Shown here piece by piece: positions 41,328 through 53,232 of a stretch of 64,000 nt of DNA. The notes under the pieces are model-generated. The model was not told the DNA's origin. It saw only the letters and a list, made by a program, of their open reading frames with translations, and ran no database searches. Both the position numbers and the translations under genes were made by a program. The DNA lies in contig OX442318.1 of NCBI GenBank assembly GCA_949358305.1, positions 8,480,501 through 8,544,500 on the forward strand. Reading direction: 5' to 3'. This stretch comes from Strigamia acuminata. Lineage: Eukaryota; Arthropoda; Chilopoda; Geophilomorpha; Linotaeniidae. Every line of letters begins with the position of its first letter. The first letter of the stretch is position 1.

Positions 41328-41710
41328 AGGCGGAAACACAAGGGAGCGGGTCAAATTCTAAAGCTTGCTAGTACAAGTTTAAAGAGGGAATCATTTACAA
41401 GCTCACACCGGCTTTTGGCTTACCAGCCTAACTGGCCAACTCAAGCTAGCCAGAAATTCCTGCCAAAATCTCCTCGAAGAATTTCCTCACGATTCTGATT
41501 GGCTGTCAAAGTCACACGACCAAAACACCAGCAAGCTTGAAGCTGGTAAATCAAACTCAGTTTGATCGGAGCGGGTGAGTACAAGCTCGCTTCGAAACAC
41601 AGCTTTGAATAAAAACGCAAAGTTGTATTTGCTCACGCAGGCAAGTTTTGGGCAGCTTTTTCAAGTAAAATCAAACTTTTAAGTTTTACCTGTTTCCTTG
41701 TGTTTCCATC
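41328..41710. mobile_element. TTAA-type MITE (GGTGGAAACACAAGG family), copy 2
   Basis: Ends GGCGGAAACACAAGGGAGC and CTTGTGTTTCCATC, right flank TTAA. Interior homologous to 20990-21381 in the opposite orientation. Confidence 0.7.
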
Positions 41711-42004
41711 TTAAGATTGTAATTCTTCTCAGTGACCAGTGCTGTTTTAACACGTTACATACCTCGAGACCCTTTTAAGTTCGAAGCCCCCAATTATTTT
41801 CATTGATGTACTTTGTCTCATTGTGCTTAGCAGCACAATCCCAGAAAGTCTATATTTCTATATCGTATTGATATCACCAACATCTAAAGACCACAGATGC
41901 CTGATAGAATCCACACAAAAATCTATATCTCATCGATAAAAAATCTAAACAAATTCTATATTAATTTAGGGTGGTATTTCTGCCGTATTACATTGATATC
42001 AATA

Positions 42005-42115
42005 CAGTCGAGCCTCATAACGAATGGCAAGGAATCCGAGAAATCGGTTCGTTATAACGAAAGTTCGGTGTATCAAATTTTTTTAACATGGTGTTCTATG
42101 GCCAACCAACCATCC
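42005..42115. mobile_element. fragment of a pogo/Tigger-like element
   Basis: Starts CAGTCGAGCCTCATAACGAA after TA, followed by GTTATAACGAA and a GGTGTTCTATGGCCAACC segment that also occurs, reversed, in the element at 56752. The right end was not found. Confidence 0.55.
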
Positions 42116-42537
42116 AAGCCAATTTTAAGTATTCCTTATATACAGTATAATAACTACACACATAATATGTCTCCTTTGGATAAAGAAAAACTCAGTTGCA
42201 CTTCACCAATAAACACTATTTTTCTGCACTTGATCAATGAAGTTTGTTGGTTTATCAATGGTCTGGCTCAAGCAAAAAGAATGTAGTTCCTGACCAATGA
42301 CGATATGTATAAACACACTTTTCCCCAAAACTTGTATCATAACTCAACACTTTACTGCCATAATCAGACAACAAAAATCAATCAAACATAAATAATTTTC
42401 AAACTCAAAGCCCCAAGCAGTTGATGAGTATTCGCTTTTCCATTGCAAAAGCACTTTCAGTCACTTTTATTGTGCCACAATTTAAGATTATTATTTTTAT
42501 ATGTTCAACTTTCTAACTTATAATTTTATTTAGATAT

Positions 42538-43200
42538 TAGATAGTTTGTCTAATGTTTCGTCTAATGTTTGCCATATTCCTGTGGATTCTGTGCTGATCC
42601 CTGCTTTTGTTTGCAGTTTGTCGCTGCTGACATTACTGGCCTTTGACGTCGAGGTGCTAACCAGTAACGTCGCCAGTGTCGTCTGTGATGAAGACGGAGC
42701 TGAGATCGTCGCCCGTGTTCTGAAACTGCCTTGGAGAGGATTTGCTTGCAGTCCCAGCCATGAGTGCATCTAATGCTAGGCGCAACACATACCGCGATTT
42801 CACATCGCGTTGGAATCGCGGTGTTATTGCACATGCGCAGATGACGTTATTTCCTTCGCGCCGGTTTGAAATCTACTTTGCGAAATAGTACTTGTCCCAA
42901 GTACTATTTCGCCTGCGATTTGTGTCGCAGCCAATCGGTGAGCTGTGTGAAAGGACGTCATTTCATCAACATTCTCAACCGAAATGGCAGGCAGGTTTTT
43001 CGGATCAGGAATGCCGTCATAAGATTGAAATCGCAGAGCTGAAATAGCTACATGTGTGTAGCATAGCGCGCGATTCACAGGGCGATGCGAAATCGCTGTA
43101 TGTGTGCGCCCAGCATAAAGTTCGCCGTCAGAGCGCTTGGCAGATTAAATGCAGAGAAGAAATTGTTACACCATTTGGAAGCAGAAGGCGATGCACACAC
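42538..43200. repeat. duplicated non-lectin fragment (copy 1), split by a MITE
   Basis: Sequence 42538-42773 plus 43119-43200 matches 61350-61700. It includes CTGCTGACATTACTGGCC, a short frame around ATGAGTGCATCT and GGAAGCAGAAGGCGATGC. It may derive from exons of an unidentified gene or repeat. No known domain is recognised in any frame. Confidence 0.6.
42774..43115. mobile_element. 342-bp PIF/Harbinger-like MITE
   Basis: Flanked by TAA on both sides (42771-42773, 43116-43118), with ends TGCTAGGCGCAACACATA and TATGTGTGCGCCCAGCA. The homologous copy at about 61600 reads straight through (GCATCTAAGGTTCGCC), giving the empty site. The 3-bp TWA target is typical of PIF/Harbinger. Confidence 0.85.
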
Positions 43201-43258
43201 ATTTTTTTTTTTTTTTTTTTTAATAAGAGGGTCAAACATCAAATATCAATCTAACAAA

Positions 43259-43860
43259 CACAATAAATGTTTTACAAAATGGAAAACACCCGGTTCGAAT
43301 TCATCGTCAGTCTAAATTGGGGCGCGTTCAAACCCAATCTGAATGAGACGCCGGTGCTTGCATCAAATGTCTTGACAATTTCGAGAAAATAGATGAAGGT
43401 TGCTATCACTTTTCAGCTGTAAGTGCTACTTTCATGGACTCAATTAAATACTGTGCAAAACTGGATGCAGATCCCATAAGCATCGAAACGGTTGCAGAAT
43501 CGACGAGAATTAGTCTTAATGTTTACTACAAAAATAAATTCACAAGTTCGTACTGCTGAAATACTGTTTGTTACAGCAACACTTCAAATTTAGACCGAAT
43601 CGCTACTGGACTTCGGGCAAGGAAGTTAGCGACGTAAATGACAACATGTGGTTCAAGAATTGGTGTAAAAACGAACCGAGCAATCAAGCCACAATAGGAT
43701 ATTGCATCTACATAATGAATTGGGATGGTGGAAACATTTGTTAGAGTGATCATCAGTGTGACGACGGCGTCATCACACAGATGATCAGACTAATCATAAT
43801 GGAGCAAGATTACATTTTCTATGTGAATTCACACCGATTACAATTAAGAACTAATATGAT
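43259..43860 (+). pseudogene. CTLD2 fragment K1
   Basis: Corresponds to the 3' half of exon 3 plus exon 4 of two-CTLD genes. It starts in the SKLG-RVQTQSE linker, where a TGA replaces the following Cys codon. It has GCYHFS and KYCAKLDADPIS, then a ruined splice donor (AAATTCACAAG). Exon 4 lacks 24 bp between the Val-Trp and FKNWC regions and has TGTTAG in place of the Cys-Trp codons. Exons 1-2 and CTLD1 are absent. Confidence 0.85.
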
Positions 43861-44506
43861 TACTGTTGATATAGTAAAATAATTCCAATTCAACTAGCAG
43901 TTACTATGAGTACAGAAATCCTGAGGGGCGGAAATGGCGCGACAATCAAATATACGACAAGGCGCAAGCACGACAAACATAAACGCGTCAAACGAGTGCG
44001 ACTCTAAAAACTGGGGTTTAAAGAATAAAAGGGTCGTAAGAGCTGAGGCGAGACCGCGCGGTGATGAATACACAAGCCTACATTCAGCAGGTGTTTTTGG
44101 ACGATATTAAACAAGCAAGTATAAAAAGACTACGTTTTGGAAAAAGGCTTTTAAATTGGTTTTTCAAATTGCCGCCGGAGTGCGCTATTACCGCAGATTG
44201 TTTCGTGATCGTGCCAAAAAACGTTTCAACAAAGTACTTTTTCTAAATAATAAAATGAAATATATATATATGGGCAGATAGGAATTTTTGTTTTAACCAG
44301 GTTTGGCCTAGTTTCAGAATTTTAGAACATTTTTTAGTATTGAAAACATCAAAATTCGTATCGGCGAACATTTTGGCATCCATTAAAGAACACGGGTTCC
44401 GTCAGGTGGCGCTGCGGTTCTAAAAAGTTACATTACAGGTCACGTGACCGGACGTTGACCCTGACACACACAAACACAAACGTTCAAGTCAAGTTAAATA
44501 AAAACC
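43861..44506. repeat. 3' flank of fragment K1, repeated at 50890 and 63520
   Basis: Contains GGGGCGGAAATGGCGCGACA and AAGGCGCAAGCACGAC, shared with 50885-51140, and an ATTCGTATCGGCGAACATTT segment shared with 63720-63900. No gene seen. It marks a segmental duplication that carried the CTLD fragment. Confidence 0.65.
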
Positions 44507-44511
44507 TTTAA

Positions 44512-44946
44512 GGTAGGTTCACACTTGTGTTCACACTAGACGCAACGCAAGAAAACTGACGCAACGCAAGCTGTTTGCGTCCAAAAATTCTTGACGTTGA
44601 CGTCAATTCCTGGTTCAACTCCGAGTTGAAGTAAGCGACGCAACGCAAGGAAAGGTCTTGCGGCCAACCAATCACGATCGACTTCAACTCTCGTCGATTC
44701 ACGTTTGGTTGGTGAGACTTTGCCACATGCAAACAGGCCGCCATTTTCGGATTCTGGAACTAGTTCTAGAACTAGATCCAATTCCAGGTTTCATTGAAAC
44801 CATCCGATTGGCCAGACGCAGCGTCAATTGTTGCAGCTCTGTTCACACGTGCCCTACAGTGTGAACAGACTCTGCGTTGCGTTTGATTACTTTTTCCTTG
44901 CGTTACGTTGCGTCGCCCCTAGTGTGAACACAAGTGTGAACCTACC
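44512..44946. mobile_element. 435-bp TTAA-type MITE
   Basis: Flanked by TTTAA on both sides (44507-44511 and 44947-44951). Ends GGTAGGTTCACACTTGTG and the reverse complement, about 45 bp. The interior is full of GACGCAACGCAAG words. The 63.9-kb paralogue lacks the element. Confidence 0.85.
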
Positions 44947-45385
44947 TTTAATTAAAGCCTTTAATAACGCGTGACCGGAAGTGATGTAAAAATGTCATAA
45001 ATTATCTAAAATAACCCTTTGTTCCCGTGCTCTTGTATTTGTGACTATCAGAAATTACAATAAACTTGTTCTCAACCAAACAGAAATGCTTTATTTTCAC
45101 AAAATTAGCACTATAAACTATAAATGGCAGTTGTTGAATAAGAGCCGCGGCTCTTTATCGATAAAATCCGGTACTCAAAACCAAGTTTAATTTATTTAAT
45201 CGCCCAGCCTAGGAATTAGAATGGAATTCAGGATGTTAGCGGTAATAATAGCACAACAAATGAATACCCTACAAACTAATTACGGCAACATAAAACAAAG
45301 AAAGAAATAAAACATTTATTAGTTAACTGGCGTGGCCTTTAAACATATTTCTATCATTAAATTTATAAGTATCACACAATAAGGA

Positions 45386-45393
45386 TATATAAG
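45386..45393 (+). promoter_or_regulatory. TATA box of CTL-H
   Basis: TATATAAG 43 bp before the start codon, in the conserved module with GAGGAACTGGTACATTCATA following. Confidence 0.7.
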
Positions 45394-45436
45394 AGGAACT
45401 GGTACATTCATATTATAGTTTCTTCACTTTGACACC

Positions 45437-47980
45437 ATGGCTGCTGGCAAATTAAACTTTCGTAAGTTATTTTTCATTAGTTTGGAAATGCTAAGTTTGT
45501 AATTCTTCTTAGTGACCAGTACTGTTTTAACACATTACATACCTTGAGACCCTTTTAAGTTCGAGGCCCCTAAAAATTTTCATTGACGTCCTTTGTCAAA
45601 TAGTGCTTAGCGCCTTGCAAGTCAAATTTTGACTTGAAAATTTATTTACAGGTTTATGTCATTTATACTGGAAAAAAGTTTGAGACCATGTCCGCTAAAT
45701 CATCAAAAATATAACCAATTTTCATTTCTAATGTTTGGTATGCTTCCTATTCGTTCTAATAACTATAATGAACCTATTTCTCATTGAATTAACTACATAT
45801 TTTAGATTATTTGGTGTTGTCCTTAGCATGGATAGGTGCATTATTGTGTGAAATTCAAACATTGGAACATTAATTTCATCTCTAAATGGAAGAAGAGTAG
45901 TATATTGCTTTAGAATGTGGTGAAACAAATGCAGAATTTGGTGTAATAACTGCAAAAATTGGCATCAAAATTTGACTTGCAATTAAAAAACCTGTAGTGG
46001 TCTCAAACTTTTTTCCACCACTGTACAACTTTTTAACGTACCTTACATCTTTTATTTAGATATTAGAGAATTGGCTGAGGGGTACTTGTGGGTTATAAAA
46101 TATCAAGTTATAACCTTATACTCTTAAACTTACATTTCGACAGATAAAGCCCTAAACTTTCAGCTGTCAAATCGTTGTTGTTTCAGGGTTGCCAACAATT
46201 TACTGCTCAAATGGCGGTTAATTCAAATCTTGCCTTATTTTTGGGACACCCTTTACTTCTCCGCAAACTCTCTACTGCAGCGTTTCCCAAACGATGAGGC
46301 GCGAGCTGATTTTTGGTGAGGCGCGACGCATCGCTCAGCGACGCATCGCTCACAAAAATTTTTCTTTTTAAAAATTTTAACAATCAACATAACTTATAGA
46401 CATGATGCCCTCCCCCTGGAATAGTGCACTTGTCTTGTCGTCTAGAAGAGTCTATCCTATCTAGACAATACACAACTGCTAAATTCAAATCCATTTCAGT
46501 GTGTGTGCTCAATTCTAGCTATTATGGATGAATGGCTGATAAATAAGCCTTCATGCTCATAAAATTATATGTAAAATTGTATAAAATTGTATACCAATAT
46601 TATATAAAAATTTCTTTTTTCGTTTTAGTAGTTCATTTTTTAAAAATTTAATGCACCGGTAGATGCAGTGGGGCGCGGAAGATCGCCTTGCTAAAAAGTT
46701 TGGGAACCCCTGCTCTACTGTATTAGTTATAGTTAAACGTTATAAGTGAAATATTAGATTTCTTTTCAGTAGTCATCATTTGCTGTATGATTGGAGTTGC
46801 GATCGCTGACGGTGATTGCCCCAATGACTTCATAAAGCTTGGCGAATCTTGTTACCATTTTTCAACAGAGACCGGTAATTATTTTACAGCAATATCATAT
46901 TGTGGTAACTTAAACACGCAGCTTGTAAGCATCCAGACAGAATCCGAATCAAACCTTATCAATAATTACATTGAAACCCAACTAACAGGCAATTGTAAGT
47001 AGCCTCAACTAGAAAATAGTGTAGAATATGTGCACAAAACATGCAAAAAAAAATATTATTTACATGCTGGTTAAAACTAATCAGGAGTGCTTCTTTTGTG
47101 AAAAACTTTTTTTTGTGCAAATTTTCCATACAAATTCTCCGAAATGGAGTACAAGCAAATAAATAAATCTACGTTACTGTACTTTCGGCAGCTGAAAGAC
47201 AATTTTGGACCAGTGGTAAGGATTTAGGTCGAAAAGGCAAATTTTATTGGCTCGGAACAGGACAAGCATTTGGCAAAACTAGTTGGTGTCCCGGACAACC
47301 AAACGAAGATAAGATTGCAGAAATTTGTGTTCACATCCACATGAATGAGGGGAAAGCTTGTTGGGCTGACTTCTATTGTAGCATCAAACAAGATCCACCT
47401 CGATTTCTTTGTCAATCTAAATTAGGGCGCGTTCAAACCCAATCTCAATGTGACGCAGGTGGTTGCAGCAAATGTCTTGACAAGTTCGAGAAAATAGATG
47501 AAGGCTGCTATCACTTTTCAACTGTAAGTGGTACTTTCATGGACTCGATTAAATACTGTGCAAAACTGGATGCATATCCCGTTAGTCTCGAAACGGCTGT
47601 AGAATCGTCGAGAATTAGTCTAAATATTTACTACAAAAATAAATTCAGTAAGTTCGTACCGCTGTAATATTGTTTGATGTGTAGATTGTTACAGCAACAT
47701 TTCAAATTTAGACAGAACCGGCTACTGGACTTCGGGCAAGAAAATGATCTATGAGATGGATATGACCTACGTGTGGTTACATACAGGAAAACCTTTCACG
47801 TTCAAGAATTGGTGTAAAGGCAAACCGAGCACTGTACGCGACTTAGGGTATTGCATTTACATAATGAATTGGGATGGTGGAAACATTTGTTGGGATGATC
47901 AGCTGTGTGACGAGAGTGATGGTAATGGAGCAAGAATATATTTTCTGTGTGAATACAGACCGATTCCAATTAAGAACTAA
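45437..47980 (+). CDS. CTL-H, secreted protein with two CTLDs
   Basis: Coding exons 45437-45461, 46770-46994, 47192-47647 and 47712-47980 total 975 nt (324 residues). Signal peptide from MAAGKLNF plus VIICCMIGVAIADG. CTLD1 has SCYHFS, FWTSGKD, WCPGQPN, CWADFYC and FLCQ: the sugar motif is QPN (galactose-type has QPD) and WND is WAD. CTLD2 has GCYHFS, YWTSGKK, WCKGKPS, CWDDQLC and FLCEY, with KPS and WDD. The linker gains cysteines (QCDAGGCSKC), unlike the Ser/Glu linker of E and J. The exon 3 acceptor is CGGCAG rather than TTCAG, and the exon 2 donor is GTAAGT. It is the most divergent intact member. Intron 1 contains a complete hAT MITE with target duplication. The AATAAA-like signal is AAAATAAAATA about 15 bp after the stop. 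Confidence 0.86.
46278..46712. mobile_element. 435-bp hAT MITE in CTL-H intron 1
   Basis: Exact 8-bp duplication CTCTACTG (46270-46277, 46713-46720) with ends CAGCGTTTCCCAAAC and GTTTGGGAACCCCTG. A partial reverse copy lies at 51890-52052. Non-coding. Confidence 0.9.
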
Positions 47981-48206
47981 TATGATACCGCTAGAAAAAT
48001 AAAATATTTATACATTAAAAACGATATATTTAATGGGTTTGTACATGAATCAATGTTCTGCGACAATTGGTCCATTTGTGGCATGAACCATGAATACCAT
48101 GGTCATCTGTCTGTAAATTTAATTAAAATTTTCTAAAAACAAATATAAAATTACAAACATTAAAATTACTGCTAAAAATAAATAAATAATAAAAGTAAAA
48201 ATTTTC

Positions 48207-48275
48207 ACACACACTAGGATTTGAACCTGAGTGGAAAGATACCTAGTCCATTGCCTTAACCACTGGACCACCACT
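48207..48275 (-). ncRNA. tRNA-derived sequence (SINE head or tRNA pseudogene)
   Basis: On the minus strand it contains TGGTCCAGTGG, matching a pol III A box, and about 35 bp later GGTTCAAATCC, matching a B box, in tRNA-like spacing. The acceptor stem does not pair well, and an AT-rich tail follows. It fits a tRNA-derived SINE better than a functional tRNA. Confidence 0.5.
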
Positions 48276-48329
48276 ACAAACTATTATTGTCTTCGTGCAG
48301 GCAGTCATGTTAGTGAACAAAGTTCTGAT

Positions 48330-48472
48330 GTCATGACATCATTGCATCTCAAATGATGAAATGACATCATTGAATCTCAATGATGAAATGACATCATTGA
48401 ATCCCAAATGATGAAATGACATCATTGAATCTCAAATGATTAAATGACATCATTAAATGTCAAATGATAAAA
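48330..48472. repeat. about 31-bp tandem repeat, five units
   Basis: Imperfect copies of ATGACATCATTGAATCTCAA followed by ATGATGAA. Each unit contains the near-palindromes TGACATCA and TCATTTGA-like words. Confidence 0.85.
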
Positions 48473-48916
48473 TTCAACTTGGATCTTGGAACTATTTTTT
48501 ACCTAGCAATTGTTGTTTACAGTATTCATACACGAGGCCTGATTGCTCATATTGGATAAATACACAGACAAAATAGTGCCAACTTAGAGCTCATTGTTTA
48601 CATTGTTGTCTGTTTATGGAATGAAATTATTTTAGGATCTCATTCAGCATGACATAACAATCCTTCACATTTAATATTGCAACAATCTGTGAGTGGCTTA
48701 TTCATGTGCTCTCCTCGTCAGTTGTGTGACGATGGGTCTGCTACAGCCTCCATAAGCGGCTGCATGGGTCGTTCAAATGAATACGACGGAATGTTAAGTT
48801 TCACCAACCTCATCATGCATGGGGTTTGTGCCCTGTGACCGGTCGGTTGCCGGTGTAGCATGCCTTCGCAGCACTGCCAACACACAAGTAGACGGGAGAC
48901 TGACAACAATTTAATG

Positions 48917-49318
48917 GATGTACTTCATTTCAGCGATTTCATTTTAGCGATTTCATTTTAGCGACACAAAAATCGCTAAAATGTCATGTTCGCTAAAGTG
49001 ATGGTCGCTAAAACGGCACTAATACTAACACTAATATTAACCTAACCATATAGTTTAGGTGTAATTCCTGCTGCGCCCCCCCTTGACCCCCGCGAACCTA
49101 ACCTTACTGGTTTTTTGATGCAAACCACTTTTTTGAGCTGGCTTGTCGCGGTAAATCGTGTCGCGTCGCTAAAACGTAGCGATCGCTAAAATGTCGCGTC
49201 GCTAAAACGTGTCGATCACTACTGGAAAATTACCTTATTGTCGCTAAAACGTGACCGCTAGAATGGGCTTTTTTTGTAAAAATCGCTAAAATGAGCGTCG
49301 CTAAAATGACTATAACCG
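48917..49318. mobile_element. 402-bp MULE-type MITE, copy 1
   Basis: Exact 9-bp duplication AATTTAATG (48908-48916, 49319-49327). Ends GATGTACTTCATTTCAGCG and CTAAAATGACTATAACCG. The interior is dominated by TCGCTAAAATG words. A second copy with its own 9-bp duplication is at 56845. The 9-bp duplication is characteristic of Mutator-like elements. Confidence 0.85.
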
Positions 49319-49996
49319 AATTTAATGACCAACAACCAACAATCTGGAGTCCCTAGTGTTTATTACGTAAGTATGCGTCCCAAACCATGGTAACCAGTCC
49401 CCAGAATGCCATGGCAAAGACCATGCCAGTCACTCAATAAAGAAAAAAAATTTCAGGATGTTAGAGGAAATCATAGCCCAACACAATACAAACTAATTAT
49501 AGAAACATAAAACAAAAGCTCAATACAACATAGCTCAATACTTTGCTACCATAATCAGACAACAAAAATGAATCACAACATAAACAATTTTCAATTTTAA
49601 TTTCAATAGAACAAGTAAGGTCTCAAGCATTTGCTGGGTATTCGCTTTTACGTTGCAATGGCACGGTCAGTCATTTTCAAGGCATTGCAGATTAAATTAA
49701 ATTTTTTATACATACAACTTTTCACTAGCTGCATTCAAAAATTAAAATAACAATTTTAGTTTAAGTGTATTTTAAGTTTTAACATGGGTTTAAACAGGAA
49801 ATGATGTCATTTTTGGTTTAAAATTGAAGTAAAACACAAAATATTTTAGTTTTTGAATGCAGCCATTGAAAATACACCCAAACCAAAAAAAAACACGCAA
49901 ACTATGAAAACACTTAAATCATACAAATCATGTAAATTCCCATTTAAGATTGGCTTTCCTGCCGTATTCCACTTTTTAAATTCACTAGTTTTTACA

Positions 49997-50580
49997 AAAT
50001 GGAAAACACCAGGTTCGATTTCATCGTCAGTCTAAATTGGGGCGCGTTCAAACCCAATCTGAATGTGACGCCAGTGCTTGCAGCAAATGTCCAAAGAATT
50101 TCGAAAGAATAGATGAAGGCTGCTATCACTTTTCAGCTGTGAGTGGTACTTTCCTAAAATCAATTAAATACTGTGCAAAACTGGATGCAGATCCCATAAG
50201 CATCGAAGCGGTTGCAGAATCGACGAGAATTAGTCTTAATGTTTACTACAAAAATAAATTCACCAAGTTCGTACTGCTGAAATATTGTTTGTTACAGCAA
50301 CACTTCAAATGTAGACCGAATCGGCTACTGGACTTCGGGCAAGGAAGTTAGCAACGTAAATGACAACATGTGGTTCAAGAATTGGTGTAAAAACGAACCG
50401 AGCAATAAAGCCACGATAGGATATTGCATATACATAATGAATTGGGATGGTGGAAACATTTGTTGGAGTGACATCTGTGTGATGACGCCGTCGTCACACA
50501 GATGATCACACCAATGATAATGGAGCAAGATTACATTTTCTATGTGAATTCACATCGATTCCGATTAAGAACTAATATGA
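49997..50580 (+). pseudogene. CTLD2 fragment K2
   Basis: Same structure as K1: the 3' half of exon 3 and exon 4 of a two-CTLD gene. The SECDASACSKCPKNF start, GCYHFS and ADPIS segments are open. The donor is destroyed (TTCACCAAG), so the frame reads through the former intron. Exon 4 has the same 24-bp gap and a frameshift at GGAGTGACATCTGTG. No exon 1-2. Confidence 0.85.
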
Positions 50581-51554
50581 TATCGCTACACAAATAACAT
50601 TTACACATTAAAATATAATGAGTTTAGTGTATGATCATCTTTCACTTACTATTAGTACCACACAATGAATTGATGTTATAAGATATAAAATAGCATCCGC
50701 ATCCTTTAAATTGATGTACCAATTAATTAACAACATATTGTCTCAAATAATAATATTCACTTAATTACGGATCTAACAAAAATACTAAAAAAAATGTTAA
50801 AATAAACTACCTTTCTCACGTTATCTGATTTTATTTTCACGTTTTCCCAATAATTTTTTTGTCAACATCTCACAATTTACAGACCCAGTTGTTGATATAG
50901 TAAAATGATTCCAATTCAACTAGCAGTTACTATGAGTGTTGAAATCCTGGGGGGCGGAACTGGCGCGACAATCAAATATGCGACAAGGCGCAAGCACGAC
51001 AAACATAAACGAGTCAAATGAGTGCGACTGTAAAAACTGGAGTTAAAGAATAAAAGAGTCGTACGAGCTCAGGCGAGACCGCGTGGTGATGAATACACAA
51101 GCCCACATTCAGCAGGTGTTTTTGGACGATATTAAATAACGCGTGACCGGAAGTGCTGTAAAAGTGTCATAAATTATCTAAAATGACCCTTTGTTCCCTT
51201 GCTCTTGTATTTGTGACTATCAGAAATTACAATAAACTTGTTCTCAACCAAACAGAAATGCTTTATTTTCACAAAATTAGCACTATAAACTACAAATGGC
51301 AGTTTTTGAATAATAGCCGCGGCTGTTTATCGATAAAATACGGAATTCAAAACCAAGTTTAATTTATTTGATCGCGCAGCCTAGGAATTAGAATCGAATC
51401 CAGGATGTTAGTGGAAATAATAACCCAACAAATGAATACAAACTAATTACAGCAACATAGAACAAAGAAAGAAATAAAACATTTATTAGTTAACATGCGT
51501 GGCCTTTAAACATATTTGTGGGTCATTAAATGTATAAATATCACACAATAAGGA

Positions 51555-51562
51555 TATATAAG
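51555..51562 (+). promoter_or_regulatory. TATA box before orphan exon I
   Basis: TATATAAG, 43 bp upstream of the ATG in an apparently intact family promoter. Confidence 0.65.
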
Positions 51563-51605
51563 AGGAACTGGTACATTCATATTATAGTTTCTTCACTTCG
51601 ACACC

Positions 51606-51630
51606 ATGGCTGCTGGCAAATTGGACATTC
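51606..51630 (+). pseudogene. orphan lectin first exon I
   Basis: Exon ATGGCTGCTGGCAAATTGGA plus five bases with GTAAGT donor. A partial second copy of the exon end and donor (AAATTAAACATTCGTAAGT) lies at 51829-51847. No exon 2 or CTLD follows before the promoter of CTL-J. The region is filled with hAT sequence. Confidence 0.75.
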
Positions 51631-51889
51631 GTAAGTTATTTTTCATTAGTTTGGAAATGCTAAGTTTGTAATTCTTCTTAGTGACCAGTACTGTTTTAGC
51701 ACATTACACACCTTGAGACCCTTTTTAAGTTCGCGGTCTCCAAATATTTTCATTGATGTCCTTTGTCACTTTGTGCTTAGCGGCACTATTTCAGGCAGAC
51801 AATGAGTAAGATCTGATGTCGATGCAAATTAAACATTCGTAAGTTATTTTTCGTAGTCTATTACTTTGAAAATGCTAAGTTTGTAATTC

Positions 51890-52052
51890 CTCTTCTGGAT
51901 GACAAGACAAGTGCACTATTCTAGGAGAAGGGCATCATGTCTATAAGTTAGTTTGATTGTTAAAATTTAAAAAAAAAAAAAGTTTGTGAGCGATGAGTCG
52001 CGCCCCACCAAAGATCAGCTCGCGCCTCACCGTTTGGGAAACGCTGGTCTAA
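51890..52052. mobile_element. truncated reverse copy of the CTL-H hAT MITE
   Basis: Contains CAAGTGCACTATTC and ends CGTTTGGGAAACGCTG, the reverse of the left half of 46278-46712. The other end is missing. Confidence 0.75.
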
Positions 52053-52149
52053 TCTAATCTAATAGTCTTAATTACTCACAAAGTGTTTCCTTGGGGTTTG
52101 ATAATCGATCAGTTCAATTTAGCATATTTTGTGCACAAATTTTACACAT

Positions 52150-52215
52150 TTTGTCATCAGATAGGTTTTCTTACGCGTGCTATTCATGCTGGTAATTGTA
52201 GCCTATGTTCAGCTA
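52150..52215 (-). pseudogene. fragment of an antisense CTL-A-like gene
   Basis: Same remnant of CTL-A exon 2 end and donor region as at 10738, next to the same hAT insertion. Confidence 0.6.
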
Positions 52216-52222
52216 CCATTCG

Positions 52223-53182
52223 CAGAGGCGGATTTAGCTTTTTGGGGGCCCTGGGCTTGAGGTTTTTTCGGGGCCCCTTTATCATAATATATATATATAT
52301 AGTTAAATAGATACAATGACGTAAATACAGTAGTTTTCGTTCCAGAAGCCACCAAATGACATCAAAGATGCTCAATGGCGTAAAAAATGTCAAGAAGACA
52401 CCAAAGGATGTCAAATGACAACAACCGATATTATTTTTACATTTACACGTTTTATTGCTTCTTAAAACATAATACACTATACTCGAGTAGCATTCAAAAA
52501 GCAGGGTTACAAAGTCTACTCCCATTGGTCAGTTTCAAGGTCAGCCAGTTTACTACTACCTCCAGACTATACTTCTAGAATAGGAGAAGTAGTTTTAATT
52601 TTTATTTATTGTTGTGCTTGTTATGACTAGTTTTATTAATGTTATTTTGATTTTATTTAATAATAAATGTTATTTCCATCATTAAAATAAAGTTTTTCAC
52701 ATTAAAAAATGTCAAACTCATGTTTGTTGTGTTTATTGCTTACATCGTCTGGAAAAAAATAAATTTTTGAATTATTTATTGGTTACTTCGTCTGGAGCGT
52801 AACCAACTTTTGAATTATTTATTGGTTGCTGCCTTTTTAAGAAAAATGTTATGCCGTTTAGTAAAATATAATTATGTATATAGTTTAAGTCGTTTTAACT
52901 CGCCTGGTTTCCAAAATTTGGTTCTGAAGGGCAACAGATCTTGCTTCAACTTGTGGGCAGACATCTTTGTTTAGCCTTGAAAATGCCAGACATTGAAATC
53001 GATGTGTTTTGGGTCTACTTTTCTGGATCACTACACTCAGTAAACAGGCGACCAATGGGAGTAGACTTTGTAACCCTGCTTTTTGAATGTTACTCGAGTA
53101 TAGTACATTGCGTTGTGTTTTGGGGGCCCCCTAGAATTTGGGGGCCCTGGGCTCAATCTCTATTTGCCTTGATCCGCCCCTG
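52223..53182. mobile_element. 960-bp hAT element with nested insertion
   Basis: Exact 8-bp duplication ACCATTCG (52215-52222, 53183-53190) and ends CAGAGGCGGATTTAG and CTTGATCCGCCCCTG. No transposase is seen. It contains a second inverted-repeat element at about 52478-53102. Confidence 0.9.
52478..53102. mobile_element. inverted-repeat element nested in the hAT copy
   Basis: Inverted ends TATACTCGAGTA, with similarity continuing through GCAGGGTTACAAAGTCTACT and CCATTGGTC, about 48 bp each side. Non-coding interior. TA-like termini suggest a Tc1/mariner-type MITE. Confidence 0.75.
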
Positions 53183-53232
53183 ACCATTCGAAGTGACTAT
53201 GAATAGCCCTCGTCATCATAGGCAATGTGATG

